Positions 15,772 through 26,404 of a stretch of DNA of 64,000 nucleotides are shown in pieces. A program made the translations under genes and the position numbers. Origin of the DNA: Mycobacterium alsense (GTDB lineage Bacteria > Actinomycetota > Actinomycetes > Mycobacteriales > Mycobacteriaceae); the NCBI RefSeq assembly GCF_002086635.1, contig NZ_MVHD01000003.1:1-64000 (forward strand). Direction: 5' to 3'. Within the stretch, counting starts at the first letter, position 1. Each line of letters begins with the position of its first letter. Below the pieces are notes generated by a model. It ran no database searches, had not been told where the DNA came from, and was given only the letters and a program-made list of their open reading frames with translations.

Positions 15772-17838
15772 CTAGATTGCGCACGCGGCGCGTGCGCCTT
15801 CCTCGGTGGCTTTGCGGATGAGCCCGAGACCGCCGCAGTCGCCGGCCGCGTGCACCTCGGCGCCCGGCATGGCGGCGATGAGGGCGTCGAACAGCCGGGT
15901 GTCGGGTTGGACGGTCCCGGCGATGACGACACTGTCGGCGGGCAGGTGCCGCGCGGCGCCGCCGGCCGGCGTGAACACCACGGATTGCGCCGTGATGCGT
16001 TCGACGGCCGCCCGGACGTGTACGGTGACGCCGAGACGGTCGAGGCGATCCATGTGCTCGGTCTTGCGTTTGTTGCCCACTTCCGGGGCAATGTCCCTGC
16101 CCGCCTCGAGGATCGACACCCGCCTCCCCCGCACCGCCAGGAACTCGGCGAGCTCGAGGGCGACCAGGTCGCCGCCGACGATGGCGACTCGCCGGCCTAT
16201 CGGCAGCCACGCCCGGCTGGCGAGCCGAACCGCGGCCGGGCGCACCAGTCGCTGGCGCCAGCCGGCGAACAGCCGGTCATCGAGCAACCCGCGCAAGCCG
16301 GGTCCGGTGTGCACGTGCGGTAGGTCCGCGCCGGGAATGCCGGGCACCGCGACATGGCCGCCGGTGGCCACCACCACCGCGTCCGGGGCGGCGCGCACGA
16401 CGTCGTCGACCGAAACACGGTGATTCAGGCACACTTTCACCGCGCTCAGCTTGATCTCGCCGCGCAGGTAGTGCAGGAACGGTTGGTTTTCCGGATGCAG
16501 GACCGACGCCCAGCGCAGCGCGCCGCCGAGTTGGCCGCTGCGCTCGTAGAGTGTGACGCGGTGGCCGCGCTCGGCGGCCACGCGGGCGGCCTCCAACCCG
16601 GCCGGTCCGCCGCCGATCACCGCCACGCGCTTGGCGCGGCCGGCGCGGGGCGCGGCCAGTTCGCGTTCCTTGCCGGTGCGGGGGTTGACGGCGCAGTCGA
16701 CGGAAAAGCGTTGTTCCATTGCGTCGATGCAGTTTTCACAGGAGATGCACTTGCGCACCCGGTGCGCCTGGCCGGACCGCAGCTTGCGGGGCAGGTCGGG
16801 GTCGGCCAGCAGCGGGCGACCCATCGCGACGAAATCGGCGCGTCCCTCGGCGAGGATCCGCTCGGCCGCCACCGGGTCGTGAATGCGGCCCACGGCGATC
16901 ACCGGCACGTCGACCGCCTGCTTGACCGCGGCCGCGGCCCCCACGTTGACCTCGTCGCCGTCGTCGGCGCCGTTCACCATTCCGGTGACGAGCCGGTCGA
17001 TCACCCCGCCGCTGACGTGAAACGCGCTCACGCCTGCGGCGACCAGTTCGGGTGCCAGCCGCGCGGTCTCGTAGATCGGGCGGCCGCCCGCGACCCGCTC
17101 GTAGCCGGAGATGCGCAACGTGATCGGCAGGGCGTCGCCGACCTCGGAGCGGATCGCGGCCAGCGCCTCGAGCACCACCCGCACCCTACCGCGCGCAGAA
17201 TCGCCGCGGTACTCGTCGGTGCGCCGGTTGCGTTGCGGGGCAAGGAAAGACCCCAGCAACATGTAGCCGTGCGCGGCGTGCAGCTCGATGCCGTCGTATC
17301 CGGCTTCGGCCGCGCGGCGCACCGCCGCACGGAACAAGTCGAACACCTCACACAATTGGTGCATGCTGATCTCGGCCGACGGGCGCCCGGTGAGGTACGA
17401 GGGAATCACCGACGGCCCCAACGAGGTGACACCAAAGATCTCCGGCCCCAGGCCGTCGGGCCCCGCATGCACGATCTGGGGCTGGATCTTGGCGCCATGT
17501 TCGTGCACCACCTCGACCAGCGCTCGGTGAGCGTCGACGGCGTCGTCGGTGGCCAGGTGCAGGCCCCCTGGCGTTTCGGGATGACGGTGGTCGATCCCGG
17601 TGGCGCCCAACGTGATCAGCCCGACCCCGCCCCTGGCGCGGGCTGCGAAATAGTCGCGGGTGCGCTGCGACGGCAGCCCGTCGGGGGTGCCGTACATGGT
17701 CTCCATCGGAGACATGACCACCCGGTTGCGCACCGACATGGCGCCGATTCGTCCCGGCGCCAACAAGTGCGGGAAGCCGGCGCTCACCGGCGCGCTTGCG
17801 GTAGGTTTACCGGTCGGCGTCCGTGTAGCGGATGACAC
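15772..17838 (-). CDS. Old-Yellow-Enzyme-type FMN/FAD/4Fe-4S oxidoreductase
   Basis: A large flavoprotein of 688 residues built like 2,4-dienoyl-CoA reductase, trimethylamine dehydrogenase and BaiC/BaiH. The N-terminal TIM barrel (~25-370) holds FMN and includes the active-site region GYDGIELHAAHGYMLLGSFL. A CISCENC cluster plus a further Cys 12 residues on binds 4Fe-4S. The C-terminal domains have dinucleotide folds (AVIGGGPAGLEAARVAAERG, then RVAIVGGDLVALELAEFL). It should reduce an activated C=C bond. In H37Rv, adhB is followed directly by Rv0760c, so this gene is extra here. It begins with GTG inside adhB (32-base overlap); a later GTG at 17787 is possible. Confidence 0.9.
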   Translation of the reverse strand: MSSATRTPTGKPTASAPVSAGFPHLLAPGRIGAMSVRNRVVMSPMETMYGTPDGLPSQRTRDYFAARARGGVGLITLGATGIDHRHPETPGGLHLATDDAVDAHRALVEVVHEHGAKIQPQIVHAGPDGLGPEIFGVTSLGPSVIPSYLTGRPSAEISMHQLCEVFDLFRAAVRRAAEAGYDGIELHAAHGYMLLGSFLAPQRNRRTDEYRGDSARGRVRVVLEALAAIRSEVGDALPITLRISGYERVAGGRPIYETARLAPELVAAGVSAFHVSGGVIDRLVTGMVNGADDGDEVNVGAAAAVKQAVDVPVIAVGRIHDPVAAERILAEGRADFVAMGRPLLADPDLPRKLRSGQAHRVRKCISCENCIDAMEQRFSVDCAVNPRTGKERELAAPRAGRAKRVAVIGGGPAGLEAARVAAERGHRVTLYERSGQLGGALRWASVLHPENQPFLHYLRGEIKLSAVKVCLNHRVSVDDVVRAAPDAVVVATGGHVAVPGIPGADLPHVHTGPGLRGLLDDRLFAGWRQRLVRPAAVRLASRAWLPIGRRVAIVGGDLVALELAEFLAVRGRRVSILEAGRDIAPEVGNKRKTEHMDRLDRLGVTVHVRAAVERITAQSVVFTPAGGAARHLPADSVVIAGTVQPDTRLFDALIAAMPGAEVHAAGDCGGLGLIRKATEEGARAACAI

Positions 17839-18934
17839 CGCGAATGTTCTTGCCGTCCAGCATGTCCTGATAGCCGTCGTTGATCTGCTCCAGCCGGTAC
17901 TGGCGGGTGATCATGTCGTCGAGGTTGAGCTTGCCGGCCTGGTACATCGACAGCAGTTGCGGGATGTCGTATTGCGGGTTGCCGCCGCCGAAGATGGTGC
18001 CCTGCAGGTTCTTCTGCATCAGGGTCAGCATCGCCAGGTTCAGCGTCACGTTGGTGTCCAGCAGGCTGCCGATGGCGGTCGCCACACAGGTGCCACCCTT
18101 CTGGGTGATGTTCAGGTAGCTGTCGATGTCGGCGCCGTGCAGTTCACCGACCGTCACGATGACCTTGTGGGCCATCAGGCCGTAGGTGACCTCGGCCATG
18201 CCCATCAGCGCGGCGTCGATGTCCGGGTAGACGTGGGTGGCGCCGAACTTCAATGCCTGGTCGCGCTTCCACTCCACCGGGTCGATCGCGAAGATGTAGC
18301 GGGCGCCGGCGTTGACGGCGCCCTGCAGCGCGGCCATGCCGACGCCGCCGACACCGACGATCGCGACGTCTTGGCCCGGCCGGATGTCGGCGGTGCGGAC
18401 CGCCGAACCGTAGCCGGTGGTGACGCCGCAGCCGACCAGCGCGGCGACCTCGAAGGGGACCGACGGGTCGATCTTCACCACCGAGCTGCGGTGCACGACC
18501 ATGTACGGGGAGAACGTGCCCAGCAGCGTCATGGGGTAGACGTTCTGCCCGCGGGCCTGGATGCGGAAGGTCCCGTCGGACACCGCAGCCCCGCCCAGCA
18601 GCCCGGCCCCCAGGTCACACAGGTTGCGCATGCCGGCCTGACAGGTCGGGCACTGCCCGCAGGACGGGATGAACGACAGCACGACGTGGTCGCCCGGGGC
18701 GATGTCTTCGACGCCCGCGCCGACCTCAGTGACGACGCCGGCGCCCTCGTGCCCGCCGAGCACCGGGAAGCCCGCCATCGGGATTCCGCCGGTGACCAGG
18801 TGGTGGTCGGAATGGCACATGCCGGCCGCCTCCATCTGGATCTTGACCTCGTGCGCTTGCGGGTCGCCGATCTCGATCTCCTCGATGGACCACGGCTGGT
18901 TGAATTCCCAGATCAGTGCGCCTTTTGTCTTCAC
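17807..18934 (-). CDS. adhB: zinc-containing alcohol dehydrogenase AdhB
   Basis: Medium-chain, zinc-dependent alcohol dehydrogenase, 375 residues as in H37Rv Rv0761c. Catalytic zinc ligands are Cys40 (GMCHSDHH) and His in GGHEGAGVV. A structural-zinc loop SCGQCPTCQAGMRNLC and NAD-binding GVGGVGMAALQGA are present. The frame is open to 19051, but GTG 18934 gives the expected N-terminus (KTKGALIWEF). It belongs to the cyp51 operon; related mycobacterial enzymes use an NDMA-reducible bound cofactor. The substrate is unknown, and a sterol or terpenoid alcohol is possible from context. Confidence 0.93.
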   Translation of the reverse strand: MKTKGALIWEFNQPWSIEEIEIGDPQAHEVKIQMEAAGMCHSDHHLVTGGIPMAGFPVLGGHEGAGVVTEVGAGVEDIAPGDHVVLSFIPSCGQCPTCQAGMRNLCDLGAGLLGGAAVSDGTFRIQARGQNVYPMTLLGTFSPYMVVHRSSVVKIDPSVPFEVAALVGCGVTTGYGSAVRTADIRPGQDVAIVGVGGVGMAALQGAVNAGARYIFAIDPVEWKRDQALKFGATHVYPDIDAALMGMAEVTYGLMAHKVIVTVGELHGADIDSYLNITQKGGTCVATAIGSLLDTNVTLNLAMLTLMQKNLQGTIFGGGNPQYDIPQLLSMYQAGKLNLDDMITRQYRLEQINDGYQDMLDGKNIRGVIRYTDADR

Positions 18935-19073
18935 GTTGGACCTGACCCCATTTCGCCTTTGAAGTGAGACTGCCGGACCCGTCTTGGCTGGCAGCGCTGG
19001 TGACGGATGCCACAGGGCACCCCTGTCGCGCCAGCATAGCGTGTGGAACAAATCAAATGCTTGGTTGGCTCCC

Positions 19074-19625
19074 TCACCAGATCGGGACGGGCGCCTGGCC
19101 CAGCGGGTAGTACCCCGGCAGCTTCTCCCCGGCGACGCTGCGCTCGATCCGCTTCTGCATGCCGGCGCTCAGGTCGCCGGACTCGATCAGCTTCGCGTAC
19201 ATCTTCGCGACGTGGCCGAAGTCGAAGAAGTCGCGTTGCCATTCGATGAGCCGCTCGCCATTGAGGCGGAACCAGCTACCGCCGATGCCGTAGATCTCGT
19301 CCTGGGTCCCGTCGGCCTTGTTGACGATCTGCTTCCAGAAGCCGACGATCTCGCCCTGCTTCTCGTCGACGAGCACCTTCTGGTACTCGTAGACCCAGTT
19401 CTCCAGGCCCTCCATCTCCAGGCCGAGCGCGATGTCGCGGATCTCGTCGACGCCGACGCACATCACGTCTTCCTTGGGCCCGATGTTCCAGCCGTAGGTG
19501 GCGTCTTTGGCGTAGAAGTCCGCCAGCGGCCGCCAGTCGCCGGCTTTTTCGCAGTCCTTGTTGGCTTGCAGCCACCGGTCGACCCATGCCTCGAGTTCTG
19601 CGCGCGAGTGTGAATTCCCGGACAT
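19074..19625 (-). CDS. NTF2-like hypothetical protein (Rv0762c-like)
   Basis: A 183-residue protein with a SnoaL/NTF2-like pattern: an N-terminal helix (ELEAWVDRWLQANKDCEKAGDW) followed by a beta-rich half with EIVGFWKQIVNKADG and GIGGSWFRLNG. No catalytic residue set is evident. Length and position match H37Rv Rv0762c between ferredoxin and adhB. It starts five bases after the ferredoxin stop, so it is likely co-translated. Role unknown, perhaps a small-molecule isomerase or binding protein in the same pathway. Confidence 0.8.
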   Translation of the reverse strand: MSGNSHSRAELEAWVDRWLQANKDCEKAGDWRPLADFYAKDATYGWNIGPKEDVMCVGVDEIRDIALGLEMEGLENWVYEYQKVLVDEKQGEIVGFWKQIVNKADGTQDEIYGIGGSWFRLNGERLIEWQRDFFDFGHVAKMYAKLIESGDLSAGMQKRIERSVAGEKLPGYYPLGQAPVPIW

Positions 19626-19630
19626 AGCGG

Positions 19631-21210
<1,580 letters not shown>

Positions 21211-21264
21211 GCGCTCATTCCTCCTCGGCGCTCGTGTCTCGCGCCGCATCGTCGTTTCGCGAAG

Positions 21265-22092
21265 TCATTCTGACGGCATCCCCTCTTCGCCGAGCGCGAG
21301 CTTCTGGCGATTCTTGTTGTCTGCCAACGGCGCCTCGGGCTGAAGCTCCATGTTCGCGATGAACCCGCCGCGCGGTGTCTCCGCGACGAACATGATGGCC
21401 CGGGCGAGGTCCGCCGCGCGCAGGAAGTAGTCGTGGCGGGCCTGTCCCCACTTGGCCCAGTCCTCGAGCGCGGGGCCGATCTTGTCTGCCGGCAGGCTCC
21501 AACCCATGCCCGTCTTGGTGGGACCGGGGTGCACGATCGAGGCGCGCACGCCGGTGCCCTCGAGCTCCATCTGGAAGTTGGTGACCATCGCGACGAGTGC
21601 GGCCTTGGCCGCGCCGTAGGCGCCCATGTGCGGCCGCTGGCGCAACGCCACGTCGGAGCCGACGAAGATCAGGTCACCGCGCTGGCGGTCGAGCATGCCC
21701 GGCAGCACAGCGGCGGCCAGCCGGTTGGCGCCGACGAGGTGGATCTGCAGCTGCGACTCGAACTCGTCGGTGGTGATCTCGGCGAGCTTGCCGAAGTAAG
21801 TGTCGCCCGCGCCGGCCACCAGCACCTCGATGTCACCCAGCGCATCGACCGACTGTGCGACAAAGGATTTCACCGAGTTCGGGTCGGTGACGTCGAGGTG
21901 GAATCCGACCGCCTCTCCGCCCTCGGCATTGATCTTGCCGACGATATCGCTGAGCTTTTCGACCCGGCGGGCGCCCAGGGCCACCGGGAAGCCGTGCGCA
22001 GCGAGTTCGATCGCGGTGGCCTCTCCGATGCCCGATGAGGCGCCGGCCACGATCGCCGGCCGACGTTCGGGCAAGGGATCAAAGCGGGGCAT
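21265..22092 (-). CDS. short-chain dehydrogenase (Rv0765c-like)
   Basis: A 275-residue SDR with VAGASSGIGEAT (15-26), a Ser region VGSDVALRQRP and the catalytic pair YGAAK. The NNAG motif is altered to VAGAGDTYF. It starts one base before the stop of cyp123 upstream and is followed by cyp51, as in H37Rv. It probably reduces or oxidises a product of the neighbouring P450s. Confidence 0.9.
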   Translation of the reverse strand: MPRFDPLPERRPAIVAGASSGIGEATAIELAAHGFPVALGARRVEKLSDIVGKINAEGGEAVGFHLDVTDPNSVKSFVAQSVDALGDIEVLVAGAGDTYFGKLAEITTDEFESQLQIHLVGANRLAAAVLPGMLDRQRGDLIFVGSDVALRQRPHMGAYGAAKAALVAMVTNFQMELEGTGVRASIVHPGPTKTGMGWSLPADKIGPALEDWAKWGQARHDYFLRAADLARAIMFVAETPRGGFIANMELQPEAPLADNKNRQKLALGEEGMPSE

Positions 22093-23319
22093 TCAGCGGA
22101 CCTCCACGCGCATTGGTAGGTGAGCGAATCCGCGGACATTGCTGGAGTGGACGCGGACGGCGTTGGCCTCGTCGACCTCATATTCGCGGATTCGCTTGAA
22201 CAACTCGGTGAGCGCGACCCGGGCTTCCATCCGCGCCAGATGCGCGCCCAGGCAGAAGTGTGCGCCGCTACCGAAACTCAATAGCTTGGGCCCGATTTCG
22301 CGCCCAATCACATAGTCGTCGGGCTTGTCGAAGACCCGCTCGTCGCGATGGCCGGAACCGGGCAACAGCAGCAGGACGTCTCCGTCGGGAAGCGTCGTGT
22401 CGTAGAGGGTGAGCTCCCCGGACACCGTGCGGGCGAGTATCTGGCTGGAGGTGTCGTAGCGCAGGGTCTCCTCGACCCACAGCGGCACCCGGGACAGATC
22501 GTCATACACCGGAGTGAGCTGATCGGGGTTCTTATGACCCCAAAAGGCGGCATTGGCAAGCAGTTTCGTGGTGGTTTCGTTCCCGGCGATCACCATCAGG
22601 AACATGAAGCCGAGGACCTCGTCGTCGGTGAGCCGGTCGCCGTCGATTTCGGCCTCCAACAGCGCGGAGGTCAGGTCGTCCGTCAGCTTCTTGCGCCGCT
22701 CGGCCACCATTCCCTGGTAATAGACGATGAGGTTGAGGGAAGCCTCGACGGCCTCGGGGGGCACGTCGGTGACGCCCTCCTCGCGGTGCATCACCCCATC
22801 GGCCCAGGCCCGCACCTGATCTCGATCGGGTTCGGGCACACCCATCAGCTCGGAGATGACGTCCATGGGCAGCTTGCCGGCGAACTCGTCGACATAGTCG
22901 ACGGCGTTCCCGGTGCCGTCGGCGGCTCGTTCCAGCATGGCGTCGAGGTGCTGCGTTGCGATCTCGGTGACCCGGGGCTCGAGTTCCCGAATCCGGCGCG
23001 GGGTAAAGCCCTTCGACACCAGCGTCCGTAGCCTCAGGTGGGCGGGATCATCCATCGCAAGGAAGGACATCGTCCTGGATGCGTGCGGGCCGCGCGACGC
23101 CGGATCCAGCGAGACGCCGTACTTGTTGGAAAGCGTTGTGCTGTTGCGGAATCCCTGCAGCACATCCTGATGCCGCGACAACGCCCAGAACTTCAGTTCC
23201 TCGTTTCGATACAGCGGCGCCTCGTCACGCAGCCGCTTGTAGTACGGGTACGGATCCTCGTGGAAGTCGTAGTCGTAGGGATCGAGTACCAGCTCGTGGT
23301 CGCCGACGTGCACGGTCAT
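22093..23319 (-). CDS. cyp123: cytochrome P450 CYP123
   Basis: Soluble P450 of 408 residues with I-helix IAGNETTT, ExxR in VEETLR, and haem loop FGSGAHFCLGA. The ATG at 23319 overlaps the TetR stop by four bases (ATGA), so the regulator and P450 are translationally coupled. Length and position match Rv0766c. The substrate is unknown. The open frame extends far upstream across the TetR gene and is not used. Confidence 0.95.
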   Translation of the reverse strand: MTVHVGDHELVLDPYDYDFHEDPYPYYKRLRDEAPLYRNEELKFWALSRHQDVLQGFRNSTTLSNKYGVSLDPASRGPHASRTMSFLAMDDPAHLRLRTLVSKGFTPRRIRELEPRVTEIATQHLDAMLERAADGTGNAVDYVDEFAGKLPMDVISELMGVPEPDRDQVRAWADGVMHREEGVTDVPPEAVEASLNLIVYYQGMVAERRKKLTDDLTSALLEAEIDGDRLTDDEVLGFMFLMVIAGNETTTKLLANAAFWGHKNPDQLTPVYDDLSRVPLWVEETLRYDTSSQILARTVSGELTLYDTTLPDGDVLLLLPGSGHRDERVFDKPDDYVIGREIGPKLLSFGSGAHFCLGAHLARMEARVALTELFKRIREYEVDEANAVRVHSSNVRGFAHLPMRVEVR

Positions 23320-23960
23320 CGTTCGCCCCCGTTTGGCTCGCGGCTCGTCTCGCCCGCGCCGGCCAGGATGAGGCCCACCACGTAGGCCAGCCGGTCGGTG
23401 ATTCCGCGATAGGTGAATTCGCCGCTTCCGGCCTGCACCAGTGCGCCGAAGAAGGCCATCTCGAGCGCGGACACGGTCGCGGGATTGGCGCCCGGGCCCA
23501 TGGCCGAGGCAATGCGACGGTGGATCTCCGCACCGATGCGGTCGCGAGCGGCACTCACCGCGGGATCGCTGCCGCCGCCGAGCAACGCCGTCGTGCAGGC
23601 CGCCCCCACCTCGGGCTCGTCGGCGACCACCAGGGCCAGGTGGCGCAGCGTCTGGTCGACCCGGACGGGCATGGGGTCGTTGACGTCGGTGAAGTACGGG
23701 ACTTGCCGGACCAGGTCGAGGTAGACCTCGGCGATCAGGTGATTCTTCGACGAGAAGTAGGTGTAGGCGGTCGCCGGGGCCACTTTGGCGCGGGCCGCCA
23801 CCGCGCGCACCGTCAGCTCGGCGTAGGACTTCTCGCGCAGGGTCTCGATGCCGGCGGCGAGGACCTTGCGGAAGGTCTCCTCCTGCCGACGGTTGCGCAA
23901 GGTTGCTCCCGTCTGGCGGTTGGCGCGAGATGCGATCGTAACCAGTGCATCGCTGGACAC
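23316..23960 (-). CDS. TetR family regulator (Rv0767c-like)
   Basis: A 214-residue repressor with the TetR helix-turn-helix at ~25-72 (LTVRAVAARAKVAPATAYTYFSSKNHLIAEVYL). It is the first gene of the cyp123-cyp51 operon and divergent from aldA. Its GTG start lies inside a perfect palindrome, TGGACA-CT-TGTCCA, and a second copy of the core lies just upstream of aldA. This arrangement is typical of a repressor that controls both divergent operons and itself. The ligand is unknown. Confidence 0.9.
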   Translation of the reverse strand: MSSDALVTIASRANRQTGATLRNRRQEETFRKVLAAGIETLREKSYAELTVRAVAARAKVAPATAYTYFSSKNHLIAEVYLDLVRQVPYFTDVNDPMPVRVDQTLRHLALVVADEPEVGAACTTALLGGGSDPAVSAARDRIGAEIHRRIASAMGPGANPATVSALEMAFFGALVQAGSGEFTYRGITDRLAYVVGLILAGAGETSREPNGGER

Positions 23961-23967
23961 TTGTCCA
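23954..23967. promoter_or_regulatory. operator candidate 1, TGGACA-CT-TGTCCA
   Basis: A perfect palindrome that covers the GTG start codon of the TetR gene. It shares the core GGACA-NN-TGTCC with the site at 24113-24124 on the other side of the same divergent region. Confidence 0.65.
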
Positions 23968-24112
23968 AGCTATCGGATGCCGGCGGTGGGACGCAAGCAC
24001 GCCTCGCAAACATGCAGGTTGATGAGGTTTAACGACCGCGCCGTCGGCCACCGGCGATATCGGCCCTTGCACCCGCCGCGAACGGACGGCTATGGTTCGA
24101 AGCGATAATATC

Positions 24113-24124
24113 GGACAACTGTCC
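24113..24124. promoter_or_regulatory. operator candidate 2, GGACA-AC-TGTCC
   Basis: The second copy of the palindromic core, 45 bases before the aldA start and preceded by an AT-rich GATAATAT stretch that could be a -10 element. A repressor bound here would block the aldA operon. Confidence 0.65.
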
Positions 24125-24168
24125 ATTTGGTTGGTTTTGTCTCAGTGAGCCCAAAGGCGGGAGCGAAG

Positions 24169-25647
24169 ATGGCCCAAAGAACCCTGCTGGCCGACGGCGC
24201 GAGCGCCCTGTTCATCGACGGCAAGATGTCTTCTGGCAACGCCGGCACCTTTCCGACGATCAATCCGGCGACCGAGGAGGTGCTCGGGGTCGCCGCCGAT
24301 GCCGACGCCGACGATATGAGCCGCGCCGTCGACGCCGCGCGGCGGGCGTTCGACGACACCGACTGGTCCCGCAACACCGAATTGCGGGTGCGGTGCGTGC
24401 GGCAGCTGCGGGACGCGATGCAGCAGCATCTCGAGGAGCTGCGCGAGATCACCATCGCCGAGGTTGGCGCGCCGCGGATGCTGACCGCGATCGCGCAGCT
24501 GGAGGTCCCGGTCAACGACCTGGCGTTCGCGGCCGACACGGCCGAGTCCTACGTGTGGAACTTTGATCTCGGCGAGGCGTCCCCCATGGGGATTCCCACC
24601 CGGCGCACCATCGCGCGCGAAGCCGTCGGGGTGGTCGGCGCCATCACGCCGTGGAACTTCCCGCATCAGATCAACCTCGCCAAGTTGGGCCCCGCGCTGG
24701 CCGCCGGGAACACGGTCGTGCTCAAGCCCGCGCCCGACACCCCGTGGTGTGCGGCGGTGCTCGGGGAGCTCATTGCCGAGCACACCGACTTCCCGCCCGG
24801 GGTGGTCAACATCGTCACCTCCAGCGACCACGCCGTCGGCGCCATGCTGGCCAAAGACCCTCGGGTGGACATGGTTTCGTTCACCGGCTCCACCGCCACC
24901 GGTCGCAGCGTGATGGCCGACGGTGCCGCCACGATCAAGAAGGTGTTCCTGGAGTTGGGCGGCAAGTCGGCGTTCATCGTCCTCGACGACGCCGACCTAG
25001 GCGGGGCCGTCGGGGTGGCGGGGTTCTCGGTGTGCATGCACGCCGGGCAGGGCTGCGCGATCACCACCCGGCTGGTGGTGCCGCGGGCCCGCTACGACGA
25101 GGCGGTCTCCATCGCGGCGGCCACCATGGGCGGCATCAAGCCCGGCGACCCCAATGACGCGGGAACCGTTTGCGGGCCCTTGATTTCGGCGCGCCAGCGC
25201 GACCGGGTGCAGGGCTACCTCGACTCGGCGGTGGCTGAGGGCGGCACGTTCGCCTGCGGCGGTGGCCGCCCCGCGGACCGCGAGGTCGGCTTCTTCATCG
25301 AGCCCACCGTGATCGCGGGCCTGGGCAACGACGCGCGCGTCGCCCGGGAGGAGATCTTCGGTCCGGTGCTCACGGTGATTCCCCACGACGGCGACGACGA
25401 CGCCGTGCGCATCGCCAACGACTCGCCATACGGCCTGTCGGGCACCGTCTTTGGCGCCGACCCGCACCGGGCCGCCGCGGTCGCAGCCAGGATCCGGGCA
25501 GGCACCATCAACGTCAACGGCGGCGTCTGGTACTCGGCCGACGCGCCGTTCGGCGGCTACAAGCAGTCCGGGAACGGCCGGGAGATGGGCCTGGCCGGCT
25601 TCGAGGAATACCTCGAGGTCAAAACCATTGCTATGGCGGCGAATTAG
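24169..25647 (+). CDS. aldA: aldehyde dehydrogenase AldA
   Basis: NAD(P)-dependent aldehyde dehydrogenase of 492 residues. Catalytic Asn163 (PWNFP), Glu262 (LELGGKS) and Cys296 (GQGCAITT) are all present. ATG 24169 has GGCGGGAG upstream; a GTG at 24145 is in frame but less well placed. It heads the operon aldA-SDR-dehydrogenase-CMD, the order of Rv0768 to Rv0771, and is divergent from the cyp123-cyp51 operon under the same operator pair. Together they could oxidise alcohol and aldehyde products of the P450 pathway; this is inference. Confidence 0.93.
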   Translation: MAQRTLLADGASALFIDGKMSSGNAGTFPTINPATEEVLGVAADADADDMSRAVDAARRAFDDTDWSRNTELRVRCVRQLRDAMQQHLEELREITIAEVGAPRMLTAIAQLEVPVNDLAFAADTAESYVWNFDLGEASPMGIPTRRTIAREAVGVVGAITPWNFPHQINLAKLGPALAAGNTVVLKPAPDTPWCAAVLGELIAEHTDFPPGVVNIVTSSDHAVGAMLAKDPRVDMVSFTGSTATGRSVMADGAATIKKVFLELGGKSAFIVLDDADLGGAVGVAGFSVCMHAGQGCAITTRLVVPRARYDEAVSIAAATMGGIKPGDPNDAGTVCGPLISARQRDRVQGYLDSAVAEGGTFACGGGRPADREVGFFIEPTVIAGLGNDARVAREEIFGPVLTVIPHDGDDDAVRIANDSPYGLSGTVFGADPHRAAAVAARIRAGTINVNGGVWYSADAPFGGYKQSGNGREMGLAGFEEYLEVKTIAMAAN

Positions 25648-25654
25648 GAGCGAC

Positions 25655-26404
25655 ATGCGGTTCGAAAACAAGGTGGCCATCGTCACCGGGTCCGGTGGCG
25701 GCATCGGACAGGCGTACGCCGAGGCGCTGGCCCGTGAGGGCGCGGCCGTCGTCGTGGCCGACATCAACGCCGAGGCGGCCGAGGACGTGGCCAAGCAGAT
25801 CGCCGCGGACGGGGGCACGGCGCTGGCCGTTCCGGTCGACGTGTCCGACCCGGCGTCGGCGAAGGAGATGGCCGACCGCACGCTGGCCGAGTTCGGCGGC
25901 ATCGACTACCTGGTCAACAACGCAGCGATCTTCGGGGGCATGAAGCTGGACTTTTTGCTCACCATAGACCCCGAGTACTACAAGAAGTTCATGAGCGTGA
26001 ACCTCGACGGCGCGCTGTGGTGCACCCGCGCCGTGTACAAGAAAATGGCCAAGCGCGGCGGCGGGGCGATCGTCAACCAATCGTCCACCGCGGCGTGGCT
26101 CTACGCGAACTACTACGGCCTGGCCAAGGTGGGCATCAACGGTCTGACGCAACAGCTTTCGCGCGAGCTCGGCGGACAGAACATCCGGATCAACGCGATC
26201 GCGCCCGGCCCCATCGACACCGAGGCCAACCGGACCACCACCCCGCAGGAGATGGTCGCCGACATCGTCAAGGGTCTGCCCTTGTCGCGCATGGGAACCC
26301 CCGGGGACGTCGTCGGGATGTGCCTGTTCCTGTTGTCCGATGAGGCCAGGTGGATCACCGGGCAGATCTTCAACGTCGACGGCGGGCAGATAATACGGTC
26401 ATGA
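25655..26404 (+). CDS. short-chain dehydrogenase (Rv0769-like)
   Basis: A 249-residue SDR with VTGSGGGIGQAY (9-20), NNAA (88-91), Ser in NQSSTAAW and YGLAK as catalytic pair, ending in ITGQIFNVDGG. It starts eight bases after aldA with a GGAG site and overlaps the next gene by four bases (ATGA). It is close in type to the SDR at 5267. Confidence 0.92.
   Translation: MRFENKVAIVTGSGGGIGQAYAEALAREGAAVVVADINAEAAEDVAKQIAADGGTALAVPVDVSDPASAKEMADRTLAEFGGIDYLVNNAAIFGGMKLDFLLTIDPEYYKKFMSVNLDGALWCTRAVYKKMAKRGGGAIVNQSSTAAWLYANYYGLAKVGINGLTQQLSRELGGQNIRINAIAPGPIDTEANRTTTPQEMVADIVKGLPLSRMGTPGDVVGMCLFLLSDEARWITGQIFNVDGGQIIRS

Noticed and set aside
16354..17835. 493-codon plus-strand open frame within the flavoprotein gene
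   Set aside because: Antisense of a protein with clear FMN, iron-sulfur and FAD motifs; the plus-strand product is Arg/His/Gly-rich and has no recognisable fold.
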